Assembly (NCBI RefSeq): GCF_014698035.1 | Contig: NZ_JACJSF010000062.1 | Span: forward strand, 1-46,718 | Length of the DNA: 46,718 bases | DNA from: Desmonostoc muscorum FACHB-395 | GTDB lineage: Bacteria; Cyanobacteriota; Cyanobacteriia; Cyanobacteriales; Nostocaceae | Reading direction: 5' to 3' | Made by a program: the position numbers and the translations under genes | Part shown: positions 1 through 8,511 of the stretch, piece after piece | How the letters are laid out: every line of letters begins with the position of its first letter | How positions within the stretch are numbered: position 1 is the first letter of the stretch | The notes under the pieces: generated by a model | What the model was told of the DNA's origin: nothing | Seen by the model: only the letters and a program-made list of their open reading frames with translations | Database searches by the model: none

Positions 1-182
1 TTGAGATGTTTTTCTGAAGATGTGCCGCAACTATTTTTTCTCGAAAATCGACAGAGTATGACTTCATTTAAAAATATTTATATTTTAATCTAGTGTACCT
101 TATAACAGACGGAAGTGCTGTAATTTGGGATTTTAGATGTCTCTAAAATCTAAAATCCAAAATCTATAACTCTTACACCCGA
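1..182. other. Intergenic, no gene seen
   Basis: AT-rich stretch without a convincing coding frame. Around 129-168 it holds a short imperfect repeat of the type GATTTTAGA / TCTAAAATC, a simple repeat also seen near 27565-27590 at the end of the TPR gene. Nothing else was recognised. Confidence 0.6.
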
Positions 183-334
183 ATTTCTCACGTATTGTGT
201 GGTTCGAGTGGGGAGTGTGGGAGGTGTGGGAGGCAATGCAGCGTTCATTGATGTGCGGTTATTCAATTCCTCCTCTTTCTCCCCACACTACCCACACCCC
301 CCACACTCACGCTCATTTCTCACTTGTGAGAAAT
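183..334. repeat. Dispersed hairpin element, copy 1
   Basis: Bounded on the left by ATTTCTCAC (183-191) and on the right by the hairpin ATTTCTCAC-TT-GTGAGAAAT (315-334). The interior has G-rich GTGTGGGAG units on the left (about 205-235) and their C-rich complement CCCCACACT on the right (about 280-310), so the whole can fold into a long stem. A related copy lies at 4207-4342. It sits directly 3' of rpiA, whose stop is at 340, so it may shape the 3' end of that transcript. It looks like a non-autonomous interspersed repeat. Confidence 0.7.
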
Positions 335-339
335 CCAGG

Positions 340-1047
340 TTACAGTTGCCGCACTAATGGCTGACCATCTTTGACTTCACCAATCAAAACTAAATCGACA
401 CAGTTAACAAAAATACCATTTTCCAGAACACCGGGAATGTTATTCAATGTTTTTTCTAGGCTGACTGGATCTTCAATAGAGTCAAATCTGACATCTAAGA
501 CAAAGTTACCTTGGTCAGTGATCACTGGGCCAGCTTTTTTTACACCCATACGGAGTTCTGGTTTTCCACCGAGTTTTTTAATGGCATTGGTTACAGGAGT
601 AATTGCCATTGGAATCACTTCCACGGGTACAGCAAAACTAGAACCCAAGCGATCTACTAATTTACCACTATCTACCACGACGATAAACTGTTCTGCCAGG
701 TAGTCTACGACTTTCTCGCGGGTATGTGCTGCACCACCGCCTTTAATCAAATTCTTCTGCGGATCAACTTCATCTGCACCATCAATAGCAATATCGATGT
801 GGTCAATAGAATCTAAGGTTGCGAGAGGGACACCATACTGCTTCGCCAGCACTTCTGATTGAAACGAGGTAGGTATGCCAATGATATCTTTGAGTTCACC
901 AGACTTGAGGCGATCGCCTAAAAACTGAATTGTATATGCTGTAGTTGACCCCGTACCCAACCCGACGATAGAACCCGATTTTACTAGGGCGGCAGCGGCT
1001 TTGCCAACTTCTTGCTTCATCAACTTTACGGGATCTGTTCCTGTCAT
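340..1047 (-). CDS. rpiA: Ribose-5-phosphate isomerase A
   Basis: Interconverts ribose 5-phosphate and ribulose 5-phosphate in the cytosol, serving the Calvin cycle and the pentose phosphate pathway. The protein has the RpiA motifs in order: GLGTGSTT near residue 30, DGADEVD near residue 90 (catalytic aspartates in the family) and KGGGAAHTREK near residue 103 (catalytic lysine). Its length of 235 residues is normal. The ATG at 1047 is preferred because AGGAG lies 8 bases upstream; an in-frame TTG two codons earlier (1053) is possible. The gene is monocistronic here, with a dispersed repeat element immediately downstream. Confidence 0.97.
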   Translation of the reverse strand: MTGTDPVKLMKQEVGKAAAALVKSGSIVGLGTGSTTAYTIQFLGDRLKSGELKDIIGIPTSFQSEVLAKQYGVPLATLDSIDHIDIAIDGADEVDPQKNLIKGGGAAHTREKVVDYLAEQFIVVVDSGKLVDRLGSSFAVPVEVIPMAITPVTNAIKKLGGKPELRMGVKKAGPVITDQGNFVLDVRFDSIEDPVSLEKTLNNIPGVLENGIFVNCVDLVLIGEVKDGQPLVRQL

Positions 1048-1240
1048 TCCCAAAACTCCTGAAAAACTGACTATAGTCCATAGTAGTGGGCAGATAACAT
1101 CAAAAGATGAAAGGTAAAAAACAAGTTTTTGCTAATTTCTGCTTCTTTTATTAGTAACTTGTAAAAAATAAAACATCGTAGTGTCCGGAAGAGAGGAGAT
1201 TGCTCATGTAGAAAGATGGTATATTAATATACTGTAACCT

Positions 1241-1720
1241 ATGGCAACGCCACAGCATACTGGTCTTACCTTCGAGAAACTTGTCGCTGAGATCGCCCCA
1301 GAAGTGTCAAATACCTTCACAGTAGAGCAATTAGAAGCCATCAAAAGGGTTTTTAACTCTCGTGTTTGGACTCGTCATTCTTTAGACATAAGAGTTTCAG
1401 TACCAATTCCCGGATTAAGGTTTTATTTGGTGTTGCTAGCAGGTTCAGAACGTCGTTCTAAAACACGTTTACGCTCTGAAAAAGGTTTATATCCTTTTTG
1501 GACTCCTGCCAATACCTTGTTTGTCATAGTATTTTTAATGATTCTATCGGCTTGTAGCTACACTATATTTTCTGTTGCATCGTCTTCACTGACTCCTCTA
1601 ACTAACTTGAATTACCCTACTTCAATTCCTTGGATTAACGATAAATCAGAATGTGAACGCACCAATAGAGTTTGGAATGATGGGAAGTGCTGGGATTCTG
1701 AACACAGTCCTAATTTTTAA
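1241..1720 (+). CDS. Small single-pass membrane protein, unknown function
   Basis: 159 residues with no recognised domain. The N-terminal half (about 1-88) is soluble and predicted cytoplasmic. One hydrophobic segment (about 89-113, containing LFVIVFLMILSACSY) is a likely membrane helix, followed by a short polar tail with two cysteines (SECERTN and GKCWDS) that could form a disulfide outside the membrane. The N-terminus (FEKLVAEIAPEVSNTFTVEQL) looks like a conserved cyanobacterial module. It stands alone between divergent rpiA and the SLH gene. Coding is supported by codon use and protein-like composition; function is unknown. Confidence 0.75.
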   Translation: MATPQHTGLTFEKLVAEIAPEVSNTFTVEQLEAIKRVFNSRVWTRHSLDIRVSVPIPGLRFYLVLLAGSERRSKTRLRSEKGLYPFWTPANTLFVIVFLMILSACSYTIFSVASSSLTPLTNLNYPTSIPWINDKSECERTNRVWNDGKCWDSEHSPNF

Positions 1721-1859
1721 AGCTACACTCTCGTAGCTACGCAACATTGCCCAGCCTAAATTCGTCACTAGCTGAGTTACAGGTTATTAAGAACACCAAA
1801 TTTTGCGTTAACCTCAGTAACGTAGTTTTTTAAATTCACGTTAGTAGCTAAAAGTGCTT

Positions 1860-2540
1860 ATGATGATGCGTCAGCTTTCAATTACTCTATCTTTAGTAGC
1901 ACTACTACAAAATTTACCAGCAATTGCTCAAGTCCCAGAAACGACTTCTGGAACCTCATCTGATTCTATTCAACAGGTAATTGCTGCAAAATGGATGACC
2001 AACTTTTCAGATGGCAAGTTTTATCCAGAAAGGTTAGTGAGCAGAGCAGAATTAGCGTCGATTATGGTAAAAGCATTTCGGCTTGATAAAAGAGAAGCTG
2101 TTAACAAAGCAAATTTGACGATTCCAGATGTCCCTCGTTCTTATTGGGCATTTAATGATATACAGACAGTCTTAAAAACTGACATCATGAAAGGCTATCG
2201 GGGTAATGAGTTTTTCCCTAATCAAAAGGTGACAAAGGCGGAGGCTCTTGCTATTTTCGCTCAAGCTTATGGTGTATTTCAGTTTCCTGATGAGGCTGTA
2301 AATGAGATTCTGGCTTCACATCCAGATGAAAAGTCTATCCCAACTTGGGCTAGAAAAGCGATCGCTACAGTAGCTACAGAAGGATTTCTCAACACAGATG
2401 CTCAAGGCAATATTTCTCCACTAAAACCCGTTACCCGTGGAGATATGGCTTATGTATTGAGTAAGTATTTACAACGACAACAGCGACAACCTGAAACACC
2501 AGAAGTTCCAATTATTCAAAATAGTCCACAATCACCTTAG
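1860..2540 (+). CDS. Exported SLH-domain protein
   Basis: 226 residues. A short signal peptide (MMRQLSITLSLVALLQN, cleavage probably after AIAQ) is followed by S-layer-homology-type repeats: YPERLVSRAELASIMVKAF near 45-65, FFPNQKVTKAEALAIFAQA near 120-140 and PLKPVTRGDMAYVLSKYL near 183-200. The tail is Pro/Gln-rich. SLH modules in cyanobacteria bind peptidoglycan-linked polymer or serve outer-membrane porins; this one has no barrel domain, so a periplasmic or envelope-bound role is inferred. The start could be the GTG at 1854 or ATG codons at 1860, 1863 or 1866. The gene converges with the minus-strand gene at 2575. Confidence 0.85.
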   Translation: MMMRQLSITLSLVALLQNLPAIAQVPETTSGTSSDSIQQVIAAKWMTNFSDGKFYPERLVSRAELASIMVKAFRLDKREAVNKANLTIPDVPRSYWAFNDIQTVLKTDIMKGYRGNEFFPNQKVTKAEALAIFAQAYGVFQFPDEAVNEILASHPDEKSIPTWARKAIATVATEGFLNTDAQGNISPLKPVTRGDMAYVLSKYLQRQQRQPETPEVPIIQNSPQSP

Positions 2541-2574
2541 TTAGACTTTATCCAGTTAAGCGACCTGCTTATAA

Positions 2575-3819
2575 TCAGTTTTGACCCGGACTTCTATACT
2601 TGTCTCGCAGCTGGCGAAGATATAAGGAATTGGATTGTGTTGGTTGCTGCTGCTGCACATAATTCCCATAATTCTGTGGTGATTGCGTCGGCTGCTGCAA
2701 GCCATAATTTCCATAATTAGACTGTGGTGGTTGTGCCGGCTGCTGCAAGCCATAATTCGCATATCCCATAGGGTTTGTGGGAGTGACAACACTTTGACCC
2801 GGAATCTGGCTAGAGTAAGGTGCAATATTAGTTGGTCTGACTGGAAGCGTTCCTGGTGCTACATTAGGCACTACTTGACCGTTATTTAAATTATTGTAGG
2901 GATTTTGCTGCAAGTTCGTATAACCTGCACCAGTATTTAACCCATTATTGGGTAATACCTGACCATTATTTAAGTTACTGTAGGGATTTTGTTGCAAGTT
3001 CCTACCCGTTGAGGTGTAGCCTGTCCCTGTGTTCAAACCAGCACTTGGTAGAGAATTCTGACTGGATAAGCTATTTATGGGTGGCATTAACGTTGTTCCT
3101 GGCTCAGATGCTCGGCCCAAAGCATTTGTCTGAGTTGCAGTAGTACCATTAAAGCCAGACAGCTTCTGATTTGTGGATTGATTGAGTATTGCTTGCAGAG
3201 GGCTGATAGAGGCAGAATTTTGATTCTTATTGGTTTGATTGGTGAATCCAATTCCCAGGTTAGAGGATGTCTGTTCCCCGTCTGTTGGTTCAGATGCCCC
3301 AGTTAAAGTTTTGATACCTAGAAACTGATTATTATTATCAACTGTCCCAGTCCGCAATAAATTTTCGGTTTGTACGACAAAAGGATTTTTCAGGACGGGG
3401 GGGGTGTCGCCATTAACACCTAAAGTAGGATTTAATTTGGCATCACTAGCAGACTTTTGTTTGTTAATTACATCCTCTAATAAACTTTTGCTGTTTTTTG
3501 CCTCAGTTTTTTCCTTGGGAGTATTTGCCGTTAATGAGAGAGTTGCTTGCTCAAAGTCATTAAATAAAACTGGCAGGTTATCAATATCGGCTGCAATGGC
3601 TCTGTTTTCTGCTGATAGTGAGGAATCAGTAGGGGTTTGTGAAGTAACTTTGTTTTTTTGCTTATAAACGAAAATATCTGGATTGGACCAGTATTCCCAG
3701 GTTACTAGCCCTACTACAGATAAAAAAATTGCAGTTACCCAAAAACCAGGTCGCCCTAGATTCCATAACCTGGCTCTGAGATAGCGTAAGTAGGCGGGAG
3801 GATAATGACGATGTGGCAT
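2575..3819 (-). CDS. Membrane-anchored low-complexity (Asn/Gln/Pro-rich) protein
   Basis: 414 residues. A basic N-terminus (MPHRHYPPAYLRYLRARLWN) precedes one transmembrane segment at about 26-46 (FWVTAIFLSVVGLVTWEYW). The rest is hydrophilic and low in complexity, with repeated NNLNNGQVLPNNGLNTGAGY-like units at about 285-330 and YGNYGLQQPTQSPQ-like units at about 365-395. It is probably a periplasmic or envelope-spanning extension on a single anchor. No catalytic domain was seen. Repeats at the DNA level follow the protein repeats, so length variation between strains is likely. Confidence 0.75.
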   Translation of the reverse strand: MPHRHYPPAYLRYLRARLWNLGRPGFWVTAIFLSVVGLVTWEYWSNPDIFVYKQKNKVTSQTPTDSSLSAENRAIAADIDNLPVLFNDFEQATLSLTANTPKEKTEAKNSKSLLEDVINKQKSASDAKLNPTLGVNGDTPPVLKNPFVVQTENLLRTGTVDNNNQFLGIKTLTGASEPTDGEQTSSNLGIGFTNQTNKNQNSASISPLQAILNQSTNQKLSGFNGTTATQTNALGRASEPGTTLMPPINSLSSQNSLPSAGLNTGTGYTSTGRNLQQNPYSNLNNGQVLPNNGLNTGAGYTNLQQNPYNNLNNGQVVPNVAPGTLPVRPTNIAPYSSQIPGQSVVTPTNPMGYANYGLQQPAQPPQSNYGNYGLQQPTQSPQNYGNYVQQQQPTQSNSLYLRQLRDKYRSPGQN

Positions 3820-4206
3820 GGGATTGGTAATTGAAATTTACTCGGAATCGGGAAAATTTGACGGAAACTGAAGGCGCTGCTGTTTAATGCTTTTACTTTC
3901 CTTAACAGAAAATATCTCAACTAAAGTTGGATCGTGATTTTATCCTAACTTCTCTATCAGTTATTAGTCATTACCAATAGATATGTAACAGTCAAAAATT
4001 TACTTTTTAGCGGCTGGAGTGGTTTGGCAAGATTTTCTAGAAAGTTATGGCAATTTATGGTTGGTTTTTGGGCATTGGTCACATTGGATAACATCACGAG
4101 TTGACAGTTGCTCTAAGTTTATTGTTGTAGCTGCACAAAAGTTCGACTTTTTTACTTTCTAGTTAGCAAACTGTAGGCTGCAATGCTTCGATATATACGC
4201 CTCTGA
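3820..4206. other. Intergenic between divergent genes
   Basis: About 390 bases between the start of the low-complexity protein (-) and the hairpin element before the CBS-CP12 gene (+). AT-rich; presumably holds the two divergent promoters, but no clear -35/-10 pair or operator could be assigned by eye. Confidence 0.5.
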
Positions 4207-4342
4207 CCTTGATTTCTCACAAGTGAGAAATCAAGGGGTGTGGAAGGTGTGGGAGGATGGGGAAGAAGTCTTTCCCCCCACACTCCCCACACTCCCCACA
4301 CTCCTCTTCTCCCTCTGCCTACAGTATCGTGAGAAATCCGGG
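4207..4342. repeat. Dispersed hairpin element, copy 2
   Basis: Starts with a perfect 14-bp hairpin (CCTTGATTTCTCAC at 4207-4220, loop AA, complement to 4236). It continues with GTGTGGGAG-type units (4236-4258) and their complement CCCCACACT (4275-4302), and ends with GTGAGAAATCCGGG (4329-4342). It shares the outer ATTTCTCAC/GTGAGAAAT motif and the inner inverted units with 183-334. It lies in the 5' leader of the CBS-CP12 gene and happens to be open in that reading frame, which makes the gene look 56 codons longer than it is. Confidence 0.72.
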
Positions 4343-4390
4343 TCTGAGGGCGCTGTACCGCACCGTACTATTAACCAGGAGACTACAGCA

Positions 4391-5011
4391 ATGATGAAAG
4401 CTGAAGATATCATGACCAAAGATGTAGTTACCATTCGCGGTTCAGCGACTGTTGCTGAAGCAGTGGTGCTGATGAAGGAAAAAAAATTGCGGGCGCTAGT
4501 TGTAGATATTCGCCATGAGAATGATGCTTATGGCATTGTCACAGAAACAGATATTGTCTATAAGGTAACAGCCTACGGTAAAGATCCAAAGCAAGTGTGG
4601 GTTTACGAGATTATGAGCAAGCCCTGCATTGTGGTAAATCCTGATTTGGGTGTGGAATATGTAGCACGGTTATTTGCTAACACTGGTATTCATCGGGCAC
4701 CTGTGATTCAAGGCAAGCTGTTAGGTATCATCTCGATTACCGACATTTTGACCAAAAGCGACTTTGTGGAAGCGCCAAAAGCGCTACTGCTGGAGGAGAG
4801 AATTCAAAAAGCAATTCAACAGTCTCGCGCTATTTGCACTGAACAAGGTGCTTATTCAAAAGCCTGTGCAGCCGCTTGGGATGAGGTAGAAGAACTCCAG
4901 GCAGAAGCTGCTCATCAAAAAGCTGAGGGGATGGTATCAGCTAAAGTCTCTTTTGAAGAATATTGCAAGGAAAACCCAAATGCACCGGAATGCCGAAATT
5001 ATCATCCGTAA
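4391..5011 (+). CDS. CBS-domain pair fused to CP12 (CBS-CP12 protein)
   Basis: 206 residues from the ATG at 4391, chosen because AGGAG (4377-4381) is 9 bases upstream and homologous CBS proteins begin MKAEDIMTKDV; upstream in-frame codons are a dispersed repeat. Two CBS motifs occupy about 1-130 (EDIMTKDVVTIRG and YEIMSKPCIVVNPDLGVEY). From about 137 the sequence is a CP12 domain: ICTEQGAYSKAC, then AAAWDEVEELQAEA, then YCKENPNAPEC, so both cysteine pairs and the AWD-VEEL core are kept. CP12 joins GAPDH and PRK into an inactive Calvin-cycle complex under oxidising conditions; CBS pairs bind adenine nucleotides. Such fusions are known in cyanobacteria. An energy- and redox-sensing role in carbon metabolism is inferred. 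Confidence 0.92.
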   Translation: MMKAEDIMTKDVVTIRGSATVAEAVVLMKEKKLRALVVDIRHENDAYGIVTETDIVYKVTAYGKDPKQVWVYEIMSKPCIVVNPDLGVEYVARLFANTGIHRAPVIQGKLLGIISITDILTKSDFVEAPKALLLEERIQKAIQQSRAICTEQGAYSKACAAAWDEVEELQAEAAHQKAEGMVSAKVSFEEYCKENPNAPECRNYHP

Positions 5012-5029
5012 TTGAAGTTGGAAATTGGA

Positions 5030-5179
5030 AATTGGGAACTTGTACTGAGCGCAGTCGAAGTATTGGGCATTGGGCATTGGGCAAAACAGTTCCGAGTGAA
5101 GAGTTAGGAGTTACGAATTCTTCCCCTGCTCCCCTGCCCCCCTGCCCCCTGCCTCCCCTGCTCTCTACTCCCCATTCCC
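5030..5179. repeat. Short tandem repeats between convergent genes
   Basis: Contains ATTGGGC heptamer units (about 5058-5085) followed by a C-rich run of CCCCTGC-type units (about 5120-5165). It ends at the stop codon of the lptF/G-type gene (5182). This is a typical Nostoc short tandemly repeated repetitive sequence; no gene is supported. Confidence 0.7.
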
Positions 5180-5181
5180 CC

Positions 5182-6357
5182 TCAACGTTTGGCAACTCGT
5201 ATCAAGAGGAATAAACCTATTCCCAAGAAAAGAAAGTTGGGCAACCAAGCCCCCATAAAGGGAGAGAGGGCACCTGCTTGCGCGATCGCACCACTAATAA
5301 AGAAAATTAAGTAGTACGAAAAAATAACTACAACGCTAATCCCAAAGCTGGTACCTCTTCCAGTTCTCTGGGGTATGCTTCCCATCGCTGCACCTACCAA
5401 GCCAAAAACCACGCATACAAAGGGCAAGGAGATTTTTTGTTGAATCCGCACTTCGAGTTTACGAATTTTTTGGCGATCGCCACCAAGATATTCCACTTGT
5501 AGTTGATCTAGTGCTTCAGCAATATTCATCTCACCATAGTCTCGGCTTTTTTCTGCCAAACTTAATGGCGTGCGCGGTAGTTGCAGTTGTTGGTGTTCAA
5601 ATCTGACAATGTTGCGATAAGAGCGATCGGCTGCAACAAAATAGATCGTACCGTTGTAAAAATCCCAAATATTTTGAGAAGGATTCCACTGGGCAGATTC
5701 TGATACTACAATTTGATTCAGATTTTTGGTGGAACGGTCTATAATCGTCAAACCTGTCATCCGCTTACCATCAAATTGGTCGGCGTAAAATAAGCGTGTC
5801 AATATCCTATTCTTAGAGCCATCCGGTTGTGTAATATCCTGGTATTCAGGATAGAAAATATTTTGCTGTTTAAAAGCTGGCTTATCTGATTTCAGGGCTT
5901 TATCCAGAGTTACCCCCGCTTGGTAATTTGCTGCTGGTGCAATTTGTTCGTTGAATACAAATGTCATTCCTGTGACTACAAGACTCAACATCACAGCAGT
6001 TAGCACTATGCGATAGACGCTCACTCCACAACCACGCAGGGCAATTAGTTCGCTCTCGCTAGAAAGACGACTGTAGGTCATCAAAGTAGCTAGTAGCGTA
6101 GACATGGGAAAGGCTAAAACTATAAAGTTGGGAAACTTTAGCAAAAAAACCTGAATGGCAATGTCTATCGGTAGCCCAGATTCTACGATTTTTCTAACTA
6201 GATCGAATACAGCATCAATAGTGACACCAAGTGATGAAAAAGCTCCGACACCAAAGAAAAACGGCGCGATCAATTCGCTGGTAAGGTAACGATCCATGAT
6301 CGTAAAAGGTAGCAGCGAACCGAGATTGTAGGAAGGCGTAAACTTCTTTGATATCAT
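5182..6357 (-). CDS. LptF/LptG-type permease (YjgP/YjgQ family)
   Basis: 391 residues. Membrane permease of the lipopolysaccharide export ABC transporter, which with LptB pulls LPS from the inner membrane onto the LptA bridge. Hydrophobic segments lie near 32-55, 70-95 and 115-135 at the N-terminal side and in three helices at about 310-388; the middle is a periplasmic beta-jellyroll-like domain. The family start motif MDRYLTSELIAPFFFG is at residue 21, so the true start may be there. Cyanobacteria often have one such permease acting as a dimer. It is the last gene of lptA-lptB-lptF/G, 271 bp after lptB; that gap holds only repeats. LptF versus LptG cannot be decided by eye. Confidence 0.9.
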   Translation of the reverse strand: MISKKFTPSYNLGSLLPFTIMDRYLTSELIAPFFFGVGAFSSLGVTIDAVFDLVRKIVESGLPIDIAIQVFLLKFPNFIVLAFPMSTLLATLMTYSRLSSESELIALRGCGVSVYRIVLTAVMLSLVVTGMTFVFNEQIAPAANYQAGVTLDKALKSDKPAFKQQNIFYPEYQDITQPDGSKNRILTRLFYADQFDGKRMTGLTIIDRSTKNLNQIVVSESAQWNPSQNIWDFYNGTIYFVAADRSYRNIVRFEHQQLQLPRTPLSLAEKSRDYGEMNIAEALDQLQVEYLGGDRQKIRKLEVRIQQKISLPFVCVVFGLVGAAMGSIPQRTGRGTSFGISVVVIFSYYLIFFISGAIAQAGALSPFMGAWLPNFLFLGIGLFLLIRVAKR

Positions 6358-6628
6358 AAAAAATTTGAACAGTTAAATATTGACAACCCTGGTGAAGGCA
6401 GAAGGAAGAAGGCAGGGGGCAGGGGAGCAGGGGGCAGAAGTAAAATAGTCTTCATAATTTGGTTTTGAAGTCTAAGTTCTTTACCTCTGTTAATTGCAAA
6501 CTACTGTATTTAGTATCAAAGTTTAATTCTCAATGGCTGATAAAGCAGAATCGAATAAATTAATAAATTTATAATTAAAATTAAATATAAAAATAGGTTT
6601 TTAAGTTATTAACTAAATAATTGTGAAT
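6358..6628. other. Spacer in the lpt operon with G-rich repeats
   Basis: 271 bases separate lptB from the permease gene, unusually long for this operon. The part at 6395-6440 is a run of GGCAGGGGGCAGGGGAGCAG-type units, the rest is very AT-rich. No ORF or hairpin terminator with a U-run was recognised, so read-through from lptB is possible, but a separate promoter for the permease gene cannot be excluded. Confidence 0.5.
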
Positions 6629-7357
6629 TTAGGCTTGAAAATTATCCCCTAAATAATATTGCCGCACGAGGGGATTACTGTAGAGTTCGTCAGCACCGCC
6701 AAAAGCGAGGATTTGTCCCTCGCGCATAATATAAGCGCGATCGGTGATGGCGAGGGTTTCACGGACATTATGATCTGTAATTAAGATTCCCATACCGCGA
6801 TCGCGCAGTTGTGCGACAATGTGCTGAATTTCTGAGACTGCGATCGGATCAACCCCCGCAAAGGGTTCATCCAAAAGCAAAAATTTTGGACCTTCTTGTC
6901 CAGCAGCTAAAGACCTTGCTAATTCCGTCCGCCGTCGCTCACCACCAGAAAGTTGAATTCCTTTACTATTAGCTAATTTTTCCAGCCGAAACTCCCGCAG
7001 TAAAGTTGTGAGTCGTCTTGACCATTCCCGTCGTGGCACATTGGTTTGCTCCAGCACCAACAAAATATTATCTTGTACCGAGAGTTGGCGGAAAACACTT
7101 GGTTCTTGCGCTAGATAGCCAACACCCAATCGTGCCCTTTTGTGCATTGGCATTCCTGTAACATCCAAATTACCCAGCCAAACTTTTCCTTGATTGGGTT
7201 TTTCTAAACCTGTGGCAATGTAAAAAGTCGTCGTTTTACCAGCCCCATTGGGGCCTAGTAAACCAACGATTTCGCCCTGACCAACAGAAAGATTGACACG
7301 ATTGACAATTACTCGCTTGCCGTAAGATTTGTGAATATTCTCTAAAACAATTTTCAC
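6629..7357 (-). CDS. lptB: LPS export ABC transporter ATPase LptB
   Basis: 242 residues, cytoplasmic ATPase that powers LPS transport. Walker A GPNGAGKTT is at 35-43, the ABC signature LSGGERRR near 136, Walker B FLLLDEPFAGVDP near 158, and the H-loop ITDHNVRET near 193. The LSGGERRR-E-ARSLA pattern and the DEPFAGVDPIAV run are characteristic of LptB rather than amino-acid transporter ATPases. It follows lptA by only 30 bp and precedes the permease gene, which confirms the assignment. Confidence 0.95.
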   Translation of the reverse strand: MKIVLENIHKSYGKRVIVNRVNLSVGQGEIVGLLGPNGAGKTTTFYIATGLEKPNQGKVWLGNLDVTGMPMHKRARLGVGYLAQEPSVFRQLSVQDNILLVLEQTNVPRREWSRRLTTLLREFRLEKLANSKGIQLSGGERRRTELARSLAAGQEGPKFLLLDEPFAGVDPIAVSEIQHIVAQLRDRGMGILITDHNVRETLAITDRAYIMREGQILAFGGADELYSNPLVRQYYLGDNFQA

Positions 7358-7387
7358 GCTGGAAGCACCCTTTCTTGGTGGTAAATG

Positions 7388-7885
7388 CTAATTAGAAGGC
7401 TTCAAAGGTGGTGTTTGTGGCACAGATGGGGCGGGTGTCGCAGCATTATCTGATTCCTCGATCATGTAGATAGACTCTACCTGACGGTTGGATTGAGGTA
7501 AAGCAACAAATCGCCCTTCATCAATTAAATACGTTACCTTCTCTGCCCGGATACTGTTACCGCCCTGTTGCAAAATATAGACGTTGCCACTGAAATCAAT
7601 TCGGCGTTCCTTACTAAAGTACTGTGCTTGGGCAGATGTTGCCTGAAGCTGACGAGAAGGATACAACATTTGCACGTTACCGCGAGCGGTGATTACTTGA
7701 TTTTTAGCATCATATTCTTGCACATCAGCGCGGATAGTGAGGGGACGATTGTCTTTAGATGTTTGTGCAGTAGCGGTTTGCAGTTGGGTAGGGAAGGCAA
7801 AAGTGCCCAATAGTGCAACTGGCAGCATTAAAGCTAATCCAAAGCGACGGAACTGTGACATGGGCAATTGATAGCAGGGCATCAT
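7388..7885 (-). CDS. lptA: LptA/OstA-like periplasmic LPS transport protein
   Basis: 165 residues. Periplasmic protein that forms the LPS bridge between the inner membrane and LptD. An N-terminal signal sequence (about 10-40, ALMLPVALLGTFAFP, cleavage after TATAQ) is followed by the OstA-N fold: LTIRADVQEYDAKNQ, ITARGNVQMLYPSRQLQA, ERRIDFSGNVYILQQGGNSI. The tail is Pro/Ser-rich. The start may be the internal MSQFRRFG codon (7861). It is the first gene of the minus-strand lpt operon; lptB follows after 30 bp. Confidence 0.88.
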   Translation of the reverse strand: MMPCYQLPMSQFRRFGLALMLPVALLGTFAFPTQLQTATAQTSKDNRPLTIRADVQEYDAKNQVITARGNVQMLYPSRQLQATSAQAQYFSKERRIDFSGNVYILQQGGNSIRAEKVTYLIDEGRFVALPQSNRQVESIYMIEESDNAATPAPSVPQTPPLKPSN

Positions 7886-8118
7886 AGCAATTGGGGATTC
7901 GGGATTTCAGCTGGCATTCTAATTATCTCAAGTACTTTATCCAGATTATGAAATATACAATCTGGAGTGATTTCCGATAACTACTGGCTGAAATAGTGAC
8001 GCTACCCCTAACCTCAAGGTTTCAGGTAATTGACATCCGAGTAAAAATGACGCAGGCACAATTTATGAATTGTGCCTACCAAGGATTTCGGACAACGCAT
8101 AATTAATTTACCAGATGT

Positions 8119-8511
8119 CTAATCAGTAGCCAGCACAATTTTAGGCAAAGATAAGACCTTATTTTCAACAATATCGCCAGATGTAATCTTATCTGGCCCT
8201 ATTTGTTGTAATGTCGTCAACAATGCTGCGCTCTGACTCAATAGCTCATCTACATCAACGCCGCCGTAACTAGATGGGTAACGCCGTAAGCGATTGCCGC
8301 CTTCTCCCAGTAGAATAACTGCACCTCGCCAGTTTCGATTTTCCAAATGATACAGTGCGACAGAAATTTGGAGAATGCCTTGATAAAAGGTTTTCTCTGG
8401 TTCACTGGCTTCAATCCATAAAGCCTCTAAAGTGTCATGACAGGCATAGAACTGACCAGAATTGAACTGTTCTACGCCTTGCCAAAACTCTTGGGGGATG
8501 GTTTCGCTCAT
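8119..8511 (-). CDS. DUF309 family protein
   Basis: 130 residues. Matches the DUF309 pattern: FWQGVEQFNSGQFYACHDTLE near 8-28, then LEALWIEA, FYQGILQISVALYHLENRN and the GNRLRRYPS motif. The conserved His/Glu residues of the HD(T)LE motif are present. The biochemical role of the family is not known to me. Its ATG overlaps the stop of ftrC by four bases (ATGA), so the two are translationally coupled and probably work in the same redox or chloroplast-type context. Confidence 0.88.
   Translation of the reverse strand: MSETIPQEFWQGVEQFNSGQFYACHDTLEALWIEASEPEKTFYQGILQISVALYHLENRNWRGAVILLGEGGNRLRRYPSSYGGVDVDELLSQSAALLTTLQQIGPDKITSGDIVENKVLSLPKIVLATD

Noticed and set aside
2556..2825. 89-residue His/Met-rich minus-strand ORF
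   Set aside because: Out-of-frame reading of the repetitive 3' end of the low-complexity protein gene at 2575-3819.
4223..4390. 56-codon N-terminal extension of the CBS-CP12 gene
   Set aside because: It is translated dispersed repeat; a good ribosome site and the family start lie at 4391.
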